Shown: positions 19,173 to 28,759, counted from the first letter of the stretch. The stretch is 64,000 bases of DNA from Ferrovibrio sp964218355 (GCF_964218355.1 NZ_CAXPMC010000021.1:260944-324943), one strand, 5' to 3'. Translations and numbers: made by a program. Notes: generated from the letters alone by a model not told the origin.

Positions 19173-20102
19173 TCAGGCATGGCCGCGGCTGCGACGCAGC
19201 CGCGGATCCAGCCAGCCATAGGCGATATCAACGACCAGATTGGCAGCCACCATGGACAGCGCGATGGCCAGCAGGATCGCCTGCACCACCGCGAGGTCAC
19301 GGTTCGACACCGCTGCCACCAGCAGACGGCCGACACCGGGCCAGGCGAAGACACTCTCCACCACCACGGCGCCGGCGATCAGGCTGCCGATCATGAAACC
19401 GATGATGGTGACGGTCGGGATCGCGGCATTGGGCAGGGCGTGGTCTGCGATCACCCGCCGCCACGGCACGCCCTTGGCCGAAGCAGTCCGTATATAGGGC
19501 TGACCGAGCACTTCCAGCATCGCCGACCGGGTGAATCTGGCCAGCACGGCGGCACCGGCAGCGCCCAGCGTGACAATCGGCAGGATTGCATGCTGCCAGC
19601 TTTCACTGCCGCCGGAGGGCAGCCAGCCGAGCTGAACGGCGAAAATCAGCACCAGCACCAATGCGAGAACAAAACTCGGCACCGTGAAGCCCGCCACCGA
19701 AACCATCATGGTCAGGCGGTCGATCATCGAGTTCCGGTGCAAAGCCGCAAACACGCCGGCCGGAATACCGACAAACAGCTTGATCAGCAATGCCGGCAGC
19801 GTAATTGCCAGCGTCATCGGCACCCGTTCCAGCACCAGTTCGATCGCTGGCCGGCCATCGCGCATCGAATTGCCGAAATCGCCGCTCAGCGCCTTGATCG
19901 CGTAGGCGGCATATTGCTCCCAGATGGGCCGGTCGAGCCCCCAGGACCTGCGGAAGGCTTCGATCGCCTCCGGCGGGGCATCCACCGAGAGAATCAACAT
20001 TGCCGGATCGCCCGATAGCCGCAGCACCACGAAGGCAAAGGTGACGACAAAGGCGATGGTCAGTGCGGCACGAGCCAGGCGGGTGGTGATGAAGAAGAGC
20101 AT
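19173..20102 (-). CDS. Dipeptide/oligopeptide-type ABC permease (DppB family)
   Basis: This is the partner permease of 309 aa. It begins with a first helix, MLFFITTRLARAALTIAFVV, followed by FVVLRLSGDPA. Family motifs are GLDRPIWEQYAAY, ALSGDFGNSMRDGRPAIELV, TRSAMLEVLGQPYIRTASAKG (EAA loop) and VVESVFAWPGVGRLLVAAVS. All are typical of DppB/OppB and GsiC-type permeases. The gene is 14 bp upstream of the DppC homologue and 30 bp after the second ATPase gene, within one operon. Confidence 0.93.
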   Translation of the reverse strand: MLFFITTRLARAALTIAFVVTFAFVVLRLSGDPAMLILSVDAPPEAIEAFRRSWGLDRPIWEQYAAYAIKALSGDFGNSMRDGRPAIELVLERVPMTLAITLPALLIKLFVGIPAGVFAALHRNSMIDRLTMMVSVAGFTVPSFVLALVLVLIFAVQLGWLPSGGSESWQHAILPIVTLGAAGAAVLARFTRSAMLEVLGQPYIRTASAKGVPWRRVIADHALPNAAIPTVTIIGFMIGSLIAGAVVVESVFAWPGVGRLLVAAVSNRDLAVVQAILLAIALSMVAANLVVDIAYGWLDPRLRRSRGHA

Positions 20103-20131
20103 GGCGGGTTCGCTGGTTTCTTCTATCCGGG

Positions 20132-21130
20132 TCAGGCGGCGGCGACAGCGGTGTTGCTGTCGGCGAAATGGCAGGCCACATGCCGGCCATCGGACAGCGG
20201 TTTGAGGGCCGGCACGCTTTGGGCACAGAGGCTCTGCGCGCGGCTGCAGCGGCTGCGGAAGGTGCAGCCGGATGGCGGGTCGACCGGGTCAGGCGGATCC
20301 CCCTCCAGCAGACTGATATCTGCCTGGCGCCGCGCCACGGTCGGAATCGCTGCCAGCAGTGCTCGGGTATAGGGATGCTGCGGCGCATGGAACAGAGCTT
20401 CGGCTTCTCCATATTCGACAATACGGCCGAGATACATGACCGCCACCTCGTGGCTGATCTGTCGCACCACCCTGAGATCATGGCTGATGAACACGTAGGC
20501 GAGTCCCAGCCGTTCCTGCAGGTCGAGCAGAAGATTGACCACCTGGGCCTGAATCGAGACATCCAGGGCGGAGATCGGTTCGTCGCAGACCAGCAGCCGC
20601 GGTTCGAGGATCAGGGCTCGGGCCAGCACCACACGCTGGCGCTGGCCGCCAGACAGCTCATGCGGATAGCGCGGCCCGTGATGGGCCTGCAGGCCCACAG
20701 CCTCCATCACCTCGGCAACACGCCGTGCGTGTTCCGCTGACGGCATGGCCGGATGGTGGATTTCCAGCGCCTCGCCGATCTGCTTGGCCACCGGAAGCCG
20801 GCGATCGAGTGCACCGAGCGGGTCCTGATAAACCATCTGCATCAGCTGGCGCTGGGCCCGCCACTCCGTAGTACCGGCACGGGCCAGTGGCTGGCCATCG
20901 AACCGCACCGTACCAGCGGTCGGCTCCATCAGCCCGAGCAGCAGCCGGCCAGTCGTCGATTTTCCACAACCGGACTCGCCGACCAGTCCGAGGGTGCGCC
21001 CTGGCATCACGGTCAGCGAAATCCCGTCCACTGCCCGCAGCAGGGCCTTGCGGCTGCGCGGCCAGTTACCATGGCGGATCGCGAAATGGCGCGCCAGATT
21101 TCTGGCTTCGAGCAAAGGACGAACCGTCAT
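20132..21130 (-). CDS. Dipeptide/oligopeptide-type ABC ATPase (DppF family)
   Basis: This is the second cytoplasmic ATPase of the importer, 332 aa. It has Walker A GESGCGKSTTGR, signature ELSGGQRQRVVLARALI, Walker B LLVCDEPISALDVSIQAQ, and a C-terminal Oligo_HPY domain with HPYTRALLAAIP and the cysteine pattern CTFRSRCSRAQSLCAQ. The latter matches the Fe-S or zinc-like tail known in DppD/F proteins. The start overlaps the stop of the DppD-like gene by an ATGA, so they are translationally coupled. Confidence 0.93.
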   Translation of the reverse strand: MTVRPLLEARNLARHFAIRHGNWPRSRKALLRAVDGISLTVMPGRTLGLVGESGCGKSTTGRLLLGLMEPTAGTVRFDGQPLARAGTTEWRAQRQLMQMVYQDPLGALDRRLPVAKQIGEALEIHHPAMPSAEHARRVAEVMEAVGLQAHHGPRYPHELSGGQRQRVVLARALILEPRLLVCDEPISALDVSIQAQVVNLLLDLQERLGLAYVFISHDLRVVRQISHEVAVMYLGRIVEYGEAEALFHAPQHPYTRALLAAIPTVARRQADISLLEGDPPDPVDPPSGCTFRSRCSRAQSLCAQSVPALKPLSDGRHVACHFADSNTAVAAA

Positions 21131-22185
21131 GCGGAAATCTCGGTGCGGCGCAGCACCGGCATATCCGCGACATTGGCCGGCTGCGGCTGCCGGTGATGCG
21201 CAACCAGTGCTTCCGGGGCATATCGCGGACGGAAACAGAGCACGCGCTCATGTCCGGTAATCGGGATATCCGGCGGAGCCATGTGATGGCAGGCCGTCTC
21301 GGCCTCCCCACAGCGTGGAGCGAAGGCGCAGCCGGCCGGCAGATTCCAGGGCTCCGGCACACTGCCGGGGATGGCGGCCAGCCGTTCGCGCGGCCCGTCC
21401 AGTGCCGGCAGCGCGGCCAGCAGCCCGCGGGTATAAGGATGCCGCGGCCGCTCGAACAGATGTGCGGCTGCAGCCGTTTCGACCAGCCGACCGGCATACA
21501 TGACGCAGACCCGCTCGACATTCTCGGCCACCACGCCGAGATCATGGCTGATCAGCACCATGGCCATGCCGCTGTCGCGACGAATTTCCTGCAGCAGCCG
21601 CAGAATCTGCGCCTGCACCGTGGCATCAAGCGCAGTGGTGGGTTCGTCGGCGATCAGCAGATCCGGCTCGCCGGCCAGCGCCATCGCGATCATCACCCGC
21701 TGGTTCATGCCGCCGGACATCTCGTGTGGATAATCCTGCAGCCGGCGACGCGCATTGGCGATGCCGACGCGATCAAGCAGCCGACCGGCCTCGGCTTCGC
21801 CTGCAGCGCCGGTCAGGCCGCGATGCAGCCGCAGTGCCTCGCCGATCTGGCGGCCGATCCGCATCACCGGATTGAGGCTGGAGGACGGGTCCTGGAAAAT
21901 CATGGCAACCCGGCGGCCGCGAACCGCATCGAGCTGACGGCCGGCAACGCCGATCAGTTCCATACCGTCCAGTTTCACAGAACCACGGATGCGCGCCCGC
22001 CCCGGCAGCAGGCCGAGTGCCGCCAGCCAGGTGACGCTCTTGCCCGAACCGGACTCACCGACCAGGCCGAGAGCCTCGCCAGGCGCAACATCCAGGTCGA
22101 TTCCATGCAGGGCCCGGGTGACGTGACGGCCCTGATCGAAATCGACCGTCAGCCCGCGCATCTGGACAAGGGGGGTAATTGTCAT
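21127..22185 (-). CDS. Dipeptide/oligopeptide-type ABC ATPase (DppD family)
   Basis: This is the first cytoplasmic ATPase of the importer, 352 aa. Walker A GESGSGKSVTW, the signature MSGGMNQRVMIAMALA, Walker B LLIADEPTTALDATVQAQ, and the Oligo_HPY region HPYTRGLLAALP with CAFAPRCGEAETAC identify it. The chosen start MTITPLVQ has GAGGCGGC directly upstream; an in-frame start 22 codons earlier would run into the intercistronic hairpin. It follows the substrate-binding protein gene. Confidence 0.92.
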   Translation of the reverse strand: MTITPLVQMRGLTVDFDQGRHVTRALHGIDLDVAPGEALGLVGESGSGKSVTWLAALGLLPGRARIRGSVKLDGMELIGVAGRQLDAVRGRRVAMIFQDPSSSLNPVMRIGRQIGEALRLHRGLTGAAGEAEAGRLLDRVGIANARRRLQDYPHEMSGGMNQRVMIAMALAGEPDLLIADEPTTALDATVQAQILRLLQEIRRDSGMAMVLISHDLGVVAENVERVCVMYAGRLVETAAAAHLFERPRHPYTRGLLAALPALDGPRERLAAIPGSVPEPWNLPAGCAFAPRCGEAETACHHMAPPDIPITGHERVLCFRPRYAPEALVAHHRQPQPANVADMPVLRRTEISA

Positions 22186-22216
22186 GCCGCCTCGCTGTCT
22201 GGAAAAGAAAGGCCGC

Positions 22217-22238
22217 GGCGGGATGTCACCATCCCGCC
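22217..22238 (-). promoter_or_regulatory. Intercistronic hairpin after the Dpp-type SBP gene
   Basis: GGCGGGATG (22217-22225) and CATCCCGCC (22230-22238) form a perfect 9-bp stem with a 4-base loop. It lies 14 bases after the stop of the substrate-binding protein gene and 32 bases before the DppD-like start. No T-run is present. It is the second of three such hairpins found after SBP genes in this window. Confidence 0.7.
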
Positions 22239-22251
22239 ACGTTACAGGCAA

Positions 22252-23889
22252 TCAGCTGATCTTGAAATTATGGTCGCGGAAATCCATGGCAAAAGCCGGC
22301 GCTGACTTCCACTGGATATCCTTGCGCTTCGCCGTGAAGGTGGCGTTCTGATGCAGCACCGTGTAGGCGGGGTCTTCGCGCTCGCAGATTTCCAGCATGC
22401 GTCTGAACATGGCCTTGCGCCTGCCCATGTCGACCTCGGTTTCCATGGCCACAGACAGCTTGTTCATCTCGTCATTCGACCATTCCTTGGCCTGCTGCTG
22501 CTGGCCATTCGGGCCATGCTGGTTGACGATCGAGGAAACCGGATCGGTGAAGGGCGCGCTGTTCGACCAGTCGCGCACCGCACGCTGCCCGTTATTCTCG
22601 AAAATCTGCTGCCAGTTTTCCTTCATTTCGATCTGTACGTTCAGGCCAGCCTGGCGCCACATTTCGAGCAGGATCTGCGCGGTTGACACCTGGTTGGTGT
22701 AGTAGTTGTTGAGCACGCGGAACGGGATCGGATCGCCCTTATATCCTGCCGCCTTCACCAAATCCTTGGCCTTCTGCGGATTGAATTCCGGTACCGTCCA
22801 GCCCTCGACGAACATCGGGCCGTAGAATTCCCACTGCAGGCCGGCTGGCACCCGGGTACGCCCAGCCCACAGGCTGTCGACGATCGCCTGACGGTCGATC
22901 GCATGGGTCAGGGCCTGGCGGATGCGCGGATCGATCAGCTGCGGATGGTGTTTGTCGAACACGGTCAGACGGTGATTGGCGATTAGGCCGCCCTGCACTT
23001 CGAATTTGGCATTCTTCTCGATGCCCGGGATCTGGTCCGGCGGCATGTCGCAGATGAAGTCGAACTGCCCAGAAAACAGGCCGTTGACGCGGCTGGCAAT
23101 CTCGGGGACGACCATCATGCGCACGGTCTCGAGCGGCGGCCGACCGCCCCAGTATTCGTCATGGGCTTCGAGAATCAGCTCTTGATCCGGTTTGAATTCG
23201 CGCACCTTGTAGGGGCCGGTGGTTATCGGCTTGCGTGCCCAGTCGATCCAGGTCTTGGCTTCCTCGAAGCCGCGGCGTGAAATGATCTCGCTGCCATAGC
23301 GGGCAATGCGGCCCTCCATGGTGACATCCGGTGTGCGGTTGACGAAACGCACCGTGTATTTGTCGACTGCCTCGACCTTTTCCAGCGCCGGCCACGAGCG
23401 CTTGGCCACGGCCATTACTTCCGGCGGCAGTGCTTTGCCCTCGATACTGTCGCGCACCACCACGTTGGCAAACAGCGTCTTGTTGCTGCTGATGTCGTAA
23501 TCGGGACCGAACATGCGTTCGCGGCTGAATGTGAAGACAACATCGTCGGCGGTCATTTCGTCGCCGTTGTGGAACTTAACGCCGGGCCGCAGCGTCAGTT
23601 CGACGGTCCGCTCGTTGATGCGCTTCCAGGCCGTGGCGAGACCGGGGATCGGCTCCATCTTGCCCTGGCGGTTGCGCATGATCAGACCTTCATAGAGGAA
23701 GGAGAAAGTGCGCTCGCCGACATTCGACTGCTCGCGCAGCGGTTCCAGCGAGGCGCTGTTGGAAATCTGCTGCACCGCGATGGTAATGCTCGGCCGCTTG
23801 CCGCCCTGGGCGATGGCGAACCGCGGCAGCGCAAGACTGCCGGCGGCGATGCCGGTTCCGATCAGGAAATTTCGGCGATGGATATGCAT
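22252..23889 (-). CDS. ABC transporter substrate-binding protein (SBP_bac_5), Tat-exported
   Basis: This is the periplasmic receptor of the Dpp/Opp-type importer, 545 aa. The N-terminus MHIHRRNFLIGTGIAAGSLA holds a strong twin-arginine signal (HRRNFLIG), with cleavage near RFAIAQ, so it is exported folded. Family motifs include the FHNGDEMTADDVVFTFSRE segment, VNGLFSGQFDFICDMPPD and IRQALTHAIDRQAIVDSLWAG, all typical of SBP_bac_5. AGGAGGGGACCC precedes the ATG. As first gene of the operon ending in a sulfatase, its ligand may be a sulfate ester or a glycoside/peptide carrying one. That is inference from context only. Confidence 0.92.
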   Translation of the reverse strand: MHIHRRNFLIGTGIAAGSLALPRFAIAQGGKRPSITIAVQQISNSASLEPLREQSNVGERTFSFLYEGLIMRNRQGKMEPIPGLATAWKRINERTVELTLRPGVKFHNGDEMTADDVVFTFSRERMFGPDYDISSNKTLFANVVVRDSIEGKALPPEVMAVAKRSWPALEKVEAVDKYTVRFVNRTPDVTMEGRIARYGSEIISRRGFEEAKTWIDWARKPITTGPYKVREFKPDQELILEAHDEYWGGRPPLETVRMMVVPEIASRVNGLFSGQFDFICDMPPDQIPGIEKNAKFEVQGGLIANHRLTVFDKHHPQLIDPRIRQALTHAIDRQAIVDSLWAGRTRVPAGLQWEFYGPMFVEGWTVPEFNPQKAKDLVKAAGYKGDPIPFRVLNNYYTNQVSTAQILLEMWRQAGLNVQIEMKENWQQIFENNGQRAVRDWSNSAPFTDPVSSIVNQHGPNGQQQQAKEWSNDEMNKLSVAMETEVDMGRRKAMFRRMLEICEREDPAYTVLHQNATFTAKRKDIQWKSAPAFAMDFRDHNFKIS

Positions 23890-24140
23890 GGGTCCCCTCC
23901 TGGTCTGCAGGCAAGTCTGCGGGTTGGCTGACTGCGGGGAACGCTAGGGCATGCTCCGTGACGCAATGGTGACGCGCACATGACCCGACCATGAACTCTG
24001 CCCGGCGACTCGCACGGTAACTGCACCTGTGGCCGAATTGTTGAGGACCGTTTCAGATACGGAATGGCCTTGCATCCCGTGATCCGCACTCCCATGTCCG
24101 ATATGCAGGGTTGAGGCAGACCAGTCATCAGGAGGCCGCC

Positions 24141-24326
24141 ATGCCACAGGAACAGATCAAACGACCCGGGAAGCCGGCACTTTCCAGGCGACGCGCCAAG
24201 ATTGCCGAACGCCGGAAGCAGGAGGATCAGCTGAATGCCGCGCTGCGCGATTCATTTCCGGCCAGCGACCCGGTCTCGATCAGCCAGCCGCCGCCCCATG
24301 CGCCGGAGGAGGTTGACAAGGCATGA
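24141..24326 (+). CDS. Small basic protein with SFPASDPVS motif
   Basis: This is a 61-aa reading frame beginning MPQEQIKRPGKPAL, with a perfect GGAGG seven bases before the ATG. The N-terminal half is Arg/Lys rich (LSRRRAKIAERRKQE). The second half has LRDSFPASDPVSISQPPPH. I recall a D-S-F-P-A-S-D-P stretch as common in short uncharacterised proteobacterial proteins, though I cannot confirm a family here. It is transcribed alone on the plus strand in a 650-bp space between two minus-strand operons. No function can be assigned. The ribosome site and the conserved-looking motif make it likely real. Confidence 0.75.
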   Translation: MPQEQIKRPGKPALSRRRAKIAERRKQEDQLNAALRDSFPASDPVSISQPPPHAPEEVDKA

Positions 24327-24541
24327 CCCGGCGGATCTGAGGGCGCCGCAGAATCTTTTGGGCTCCGCGCCGTTCACTGGCCGGCAGCTGCTCGCCTGCT
24401 CTTGAAAACCCGCCTGAACTGACTGCAGAAGCAATCCTTTCCGGACAGCGGCCTCACGCGCCATGGCGGGGAATGCGGGGCTTCCGGGAATGTTATGCGA
24501 TCCTGCCGGGCCACCGAGACCCCGCTTTGCGGCTGTCGCCG

Positions 24542-27229
24542 TCAGTATTTCGGCCGCCGCTTCTCGCGGAAGGCCTGCAGCCCCTCGGCCAGATCGCGAC
24601 TTGCCAGGTGGGTCTGGAATGCCCGCAATTCGGCACGCATGCCGGTCAGGACCGTATCGTCATGCACCGCACGGGCAAGCGCCTTGATGTGTCGCAGCAC
24701 CGCCGGGCTCTGCCGGGAATAGCCCTGCGCGATCTCCATGGCCCGGTCGCCAAGCCGCTCTGCCGGCACCACTTCATTGACCAGTCCCCAGTCCATGCAT
24801 TGCCTGGCCTGGAACAGCTCGGCACTGAACAGCATATGCATGGCATGCACGCTATGCATGCGGATCGGCAGCTGGGCCGTTGATCCGGCAGCTGGAACGA
24901 TGGCGTATTGCGCATGACCGTCGCCGATCCTTGCCGCCTCCGCCGCGATGACGACATCGCAGGCAAGGATCAGCTCCAGCCCCCCGGCCACCGCCACACC
25001 ATTGACCGCAGCGACGACGGGCATGGGCAGGGCTGCCAGTTTACGCAGTACCCGCTGGTTATAGGCCAGCGTATCGAGCAGCGAGGGCGGGTCGAGCTCC
25101 AGCTCCCTGCCGAACTGCAGCAGGTCGCCACCGGCGCAGAAGGCGCGGCCGGCACCTGTAATAATGACGGCCCGCGCCGAATCCTCGGCATGCAGCCGGT
25201 CCAGTACGCGATCCAGCGCCTGCATGACCTCGGCCGACAGCGCGTTCATGGCGGCTGGCCGGTTCAGGGTGATGGTGGCGACATGACCCGACCGATTCAG
25301 CAGTACCGGGTCGGTGGCCGTCCCGGCCGCCGGCAGCTCGGCCGGCGGCCGTGCGACAACATCGTATTGCTGCGGCAAAGGCTCCAGTGCGGCCTGCAGC
25401 GCCCGGACAGCAGCGCCGTCCGAAGTTGTGATCTCGATCCGCACCACCGTGTTCAGCCGCTCGTCCCTGGCCACCGTTATCTGTGGCTGCACGGTGGCCC
25501 CGAAGAGCTGCATGACTTCGGCCCGTGCCTTTTCCGCGATGGCGCGGTCGCGCAGGTCTGCCTTGACGATCTTGCCGACCGCCGTGGTCGGCAGGGCGTC
25601 GATCCGGAAAATCCGCTTCGGCTTTGCCGGCGGTTCGGCGATCGCCGCGGCAAGATGGCTTTCGAGGGCATCGATATCGAGGGTGGCGCCCTCCGCTGGT
25701 ACCACGAACAGCACCGGGACCTCGCCGGCATAGGCATCCGGCATCCCGACCGCGGCACTGATCTGTACGCCAGGAAAGATATTGGCAACATCCTCGATAT
25801 CGGCCGGATTGATGTTGTGGCCGCTGCGGACGATCAGGTCCTTCTCGCGGCCGGTTAGGACAAGGCGCTGGTCCGCGGTCAGATAGCCGACATCCCCGGT
25901 GATCAGCCAGCCATCGGCGCTGCGGATACCCCGGTTATGGGCAGGATCGACATAACCCGGGAATACCTGCGGTCCCGTGACCTGGACCACGCCGCTTTCC
26001 AGCGGCGCGCAGGACGCACCCGCGCGCGCGGGGTCAAGGCTGGTGATGCGGGTCCGGGCGAAAGGCGCGCGGAAGCCGACACTCCCCTGTACCGGCGTGA
26101 TGCGTCCGGGATTGAAGGCGATGGCCGCCGCGGTTTCGGTCATCCCGTAGGTTTCATAGAGCGGAATGCCGGTACGGGACTGGAAGCGGTCGCTGACCGC
26201 CTTCGGGCAGACGGCCCCGCCGGTCAGTCCCATGCGGACGGATGAGACATCGGCCCCGCCCATGGGAATGTCGGTGATGGCCGCAATCGAGGTCGGCACG
26301 CCACCAACAATGGTCACCCCGAAGGCCTCCACGATCTTCCAGTAGGTGGAGATGACGCCCTTGTCACGCAGGCCATAGGGCGACGGCACGATCATATGGC
26401 CGCCGGCTGCCAGAACCGACAGCCCCGCCGTGATGGTGCCGCCGACATGGAAGAAGGGAAAGCCATTGATGACGACGTCCCGCTCGTCCAGCCCGTGCAC
26501 CTGAGCGAAGCTCCAGGCGGCATGGATCTGGTTGCCATGCGTCAGCTGGACAAGCTTCGGGCGGCCGGTGGTGCCGCCGGTATGAAACAGGGCGCAGACC
26601 GTATCCCGGCCGGCCGTGCTGGCGAAATCAAGGCCGTCGTCCCGGCATGCCTGCTGCTCGGTCTGGAAATCCAGCAGGCCTGGATCGAGGCCGTCGGCGG
26701 CGCCCAGCACCACGATGTTCCGCAGGGTCGGCGTCAGCGCGATGACCTCCTGCGCTTTCCGCCAGATTTCGGCATCCAGCGCCTCTGCCGGAATGACCAG
26801 GGTCGCGGCAGCTTCCGAGACCAGCAGATCGGCGATGACCCGCGCGTTCAGCAGGTAGTTGATCGTGCTGGCCACGCCACTGGTCTGCGCCCCCAGCAGT
26901 GCCTCGGTCATCCCCTGCAGGATCGGCGTCAGGAAGGCGACCGTGCTTCCGCCCACCCCGGCGCCGGCCTCGGCATTGAGCCGGTGGAAGAAATTGGCCG
27001 CGCGGATGATCGCCCTGTACAGATCGGCATGGGACAGCGTCGCCGACCGGCCGGCATAGCCGCCGGCAGGAATAGTCGTCAGGGCCGGCCGGTCCGGATG
27101 CTGCTCCGCCGTGGCACAGAACAGGTCGAGCAGGGTTTGCGCCGGGATCAGGTCGTCGTAGGGCTGCGCCTCCAGCGCCTCGATATCCGCAATCGACGTG
27201 ATGGTCCCGACCGCTCTGGTGGTCTTCAT
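24542..27229 (-). CDS. Acyl-CoA synthetase / crotonase (enoyl-CoA hydratase-like) fusion
   Basis: This is an 895-aa two-domain protein. Residues 1 to about 600 form an AMP-binding acyl-CoA ligase: FHTGGTTGRPKLVQ is the phosphate loop, YETYGMTETAAA the adenine motif, LITGDVGYL and GREKDLIVRSGHNI the hinge region, and PTTAVGKIVK holds the catalytic lysine. From about residue 642 a complete crotonase domain follows (ITLNRPAAMNALS, GRAFCAGGDLLQFG, GLELILACDV). The Glu144 equivalent is kept (E752), but the Glu164 equivalent twenty residues later is His (H772), so ordinary hydratase chemistry is doubtful. It ends the sugar-type ABC operon, 18 bp after the ATPase gene. It probably activates and then modifies the imported compound's acid group. 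Confidence 0.88.
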   Translation of the reverse strand: MKTTRAVGTITSIADIEALEAQPYDDLIPAQTLLDLFCATAEQHPDRPALTTIPAGGYAGRSATLSHADLYRAIIRAANFFHRLNAEAGAGVGGSTVAFLTPILQGMTEALLGAQTSGVASTINYLLNARVIADLLVSEAAATLVIPAEALDAEIWRKAQEVIALTPTLRNIVVLGAADGLDPGLLDFQTEQQACRDDGLDFASTAGRDTVCALFHTGGTTGRPKLVQLTHGNQIHAAWSFAQVHGLDERDVVINGFPFFHVGGTITAGLSVLAAGGHMIVPSPYGLRDKGVISTYWKIVEAFGVTIVGGVPTSIAAITDIPMGGADVSSVRMGLTGGAVCPKAVSDRFQSRTGIPLYETYGMTETAAAIAFNPGRITPVQGSVGFRAPFARTRITSLDPARAGASCAPLESGVVQVTGPQVFPGYVDPAHNRGIRSADGWLITGDVGYLTADQRLVLTGREKDLIVRSGHNINPADIEDVANIFPGVQISAAVGMPDAYAGEVPVLFVVPAEGATLDIDALESHLAAAIAEPPAKPKRIFRIDALPTTAVGKIVKADLRDRAIAEKARAEVMQLFGATVQPQITVARDERLNTVVRIEITTSDGAAVRALQAALEPLPQQYDVVARPPAELPAAGTATDPVLLNRSGHVATITLNRPAAMNALSAEVMQALDRVLDRLHAEDSARAVIITGAGRAFCAGGDLLQFGRELELDPPSLLDTLAYNQRVLRKLAALPMPVVAAVNGVAVAGGLELILACDVVIAAEAARIGDGHAQYAIVPAAGSTAQLPIRMHSVHAMHMLFSAELFQARQCMDWGLVNEVVPAERLGDRAMEIAQGYSRQSPAVLRHIKALARAVHDDTVLTGMRAELRAFQTHLASRDLAEGLQAFREKRRPKY

Positions 27230-27247
27230 GCGCTGGCTCCAGGGGGC

Positions 27248-28744
27248 TCAGTGAACCGCTGCATACATGATGGTTTCCTCGTCGGTCTCGCCGCCGGTGA
27301 ATTCCTCGACGATGCGGCCCTGGCGCGACACCAGAATGCGGTCGGACAGGTGCAGGATCTCCGGCAGGTAGGAGGAGATGACCACCACGGCCATGCCCTC
27401 ATCGGCCAGGCGGTTGATCAGCTGGTGGATCTCGGCAATGGCGCCGACATCGACGCCCCTGGTCGGCTCATCGAAGATGATCAGCCTGGGCTTCTGTACC
27501 AGCGCCTTGCCAACCACCACTTTCTGCTGATTACCGCCGGACAGTTCGATGACCTTGGCATCCGAATTGATCACCCGGATGTTCAGCGTTCTGGTCCAGT
27601 CATCGGCGATCTGCCGCATCTCAGCCATGCTGACGATTTTCGACCGACTCTGCCCACCGGCCATGGCGGCGATATACATGTTCTCGGCCACCGACATGGT
27701 TTCGAAGAAGCCTTCCAGCTTGCGATCCTCGGTGACGTAGATGATGCCGTCGCGGATGGCGGGGCGCGGCACGCGATAGCGCACCGGGCGGTCATCCAGG
27801 CGAACCTGCCCGCCATGGAAAAAATCCCGCTTCATGATACCGGCAATCACCTTGGCGGTTTCGGTGCGGCCCGAACCGATCAGGCCGAAGATGCCGGTGA
27901 TCTGGCCGGCAAACACCGAGAATGTGTTGTTGCGCACCATGGTGCCCATCGACAGATTCTGCACGCTCAGAACCTTGCGGCCGGCCGGCCGTACATGCTG
28001 TCGCCCGCCCCTGCCATAAAGTTCGGCCGACAAGGTGCGGCCGACCATGTCACGCACGATACGGTCGCGATCGAAACTGTCGGTACGGTCGGTGACAACA
28101 TGCTCGCCGTCGCGCAGGATGGTGATGCGGTCGGAAATCTGCAGCGCCTCTTCCAGCGCATGGGAAATGAAGATGATCGATACGTCGCGTTCCCGCAGCC
28201 GTTTGACCAGCGCGAAAAAATGGTGTTTTTCCTCGGGCGTCAGCGTGCCGGTCGGCTCGTCGAAGATGATCACCCGTGCCTTGTGATGCACCGCGCGGGC
28301 GATTTCCACCATCTGCTTCTGTCCGGCACCGAGGCTGGAAACCAGCGCGGTCGGATCCACCGGGAAATTCAGCGACTGCAGGAACTGCTGCGCCGCGATA
28401 TAGATGCCGCGCAGACGATTGAACCAGCGGGCATCACCGAGATACAGGTTCTGCGCCACCGTCAGGGAGGGCACCAGGCTGGTCTCCTGGTAGACCATGG
28501 CAATACCCTTGCTCAGCGCATCGGACGGGCTGCTCAGTTCCACCGGCTGCCCGTCGATCAGGATCGCGCCGGCCGTGGGCGCGACAACGCCCGCCAGCAT
28601 CTTGGTCAGGGTTGATTTGCCGGCCCCATTCTCGCCGAGAAGCGCATGCACCTCACCTTGCTCAAGTGTGAAAGTGACATCCTTCACAGCAGGAACGCCA
28701 CGATATTCCTTGGTGCCTTGCCGGAGTTCGAGAATTGCCGTCAT
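27248..28744 (-). CDS. Sugar-type ABC transporter ATPase (RbsA/MglA family)
   Basis: This is a tandem-domain ATPase of the carbohydrate uptake CUT2 family, 498 aa. The first half has Walker A GENGAGKS (37-44) and Walker B VIIFDEPTGTLTPEE. The second half has the degenerate loop GLIGSGRTETAK, the ELSGGNQQKVVVGKALV signature and LIIFDEPTRGVDVGA, which together are diagnostic. The first-half signature is SLGAGQKQMVEIARAV. It follows the second propeller gene by 15 bp with AGGGTCC as ribosome site. It energises uptake through the two permeases encoded upstream. Confidence 0.94.
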   Translation of the reverse strand: MTAILELRQGTKEYRGVPAVKDVTFTLEQGEVHALLGENGAGKSTLTKMLAGVVAPTAGAILIDGQPVELSSPSDALSKGIAMVYQETSLVPSLTVAQNLYLGDARWFNRLRGIYIAAQQFLQSLNFPVDPTALVSSLGAGQKQMVEIARAVHHKARVIIFDEPTGTLTPEEKHHFFALVKRLRERDVSIIFISHALEEALQISDRITILRDGEHVVTDRTDSFDRDRIVRDMVGRTLSAELYGRGGRQHVRPAGRKVLSVQNLSMGTMVRNNTFSVFAGQITGIFGLIGSGRTETAKVIAGIMKRDFFHGGQVRLDDRPVRYRVPRPAIRDGIIYVTEDRKLEGFFETMSVAENMYIAAMAGGQSRSKIVSMAEMRQIADDWTRTLNIRVINSDAKVIELSGGNQQKVVVGKALVQKPRLIIFDEPTRGVDVGAIAEIHQLINRLADEGMAVVVISSYLPEILHLSDRILVSRQGRIVEEFTGGETDEETIMYAAVH

Positions 28745-28759
28745 TGCCGGACCCTGCCT

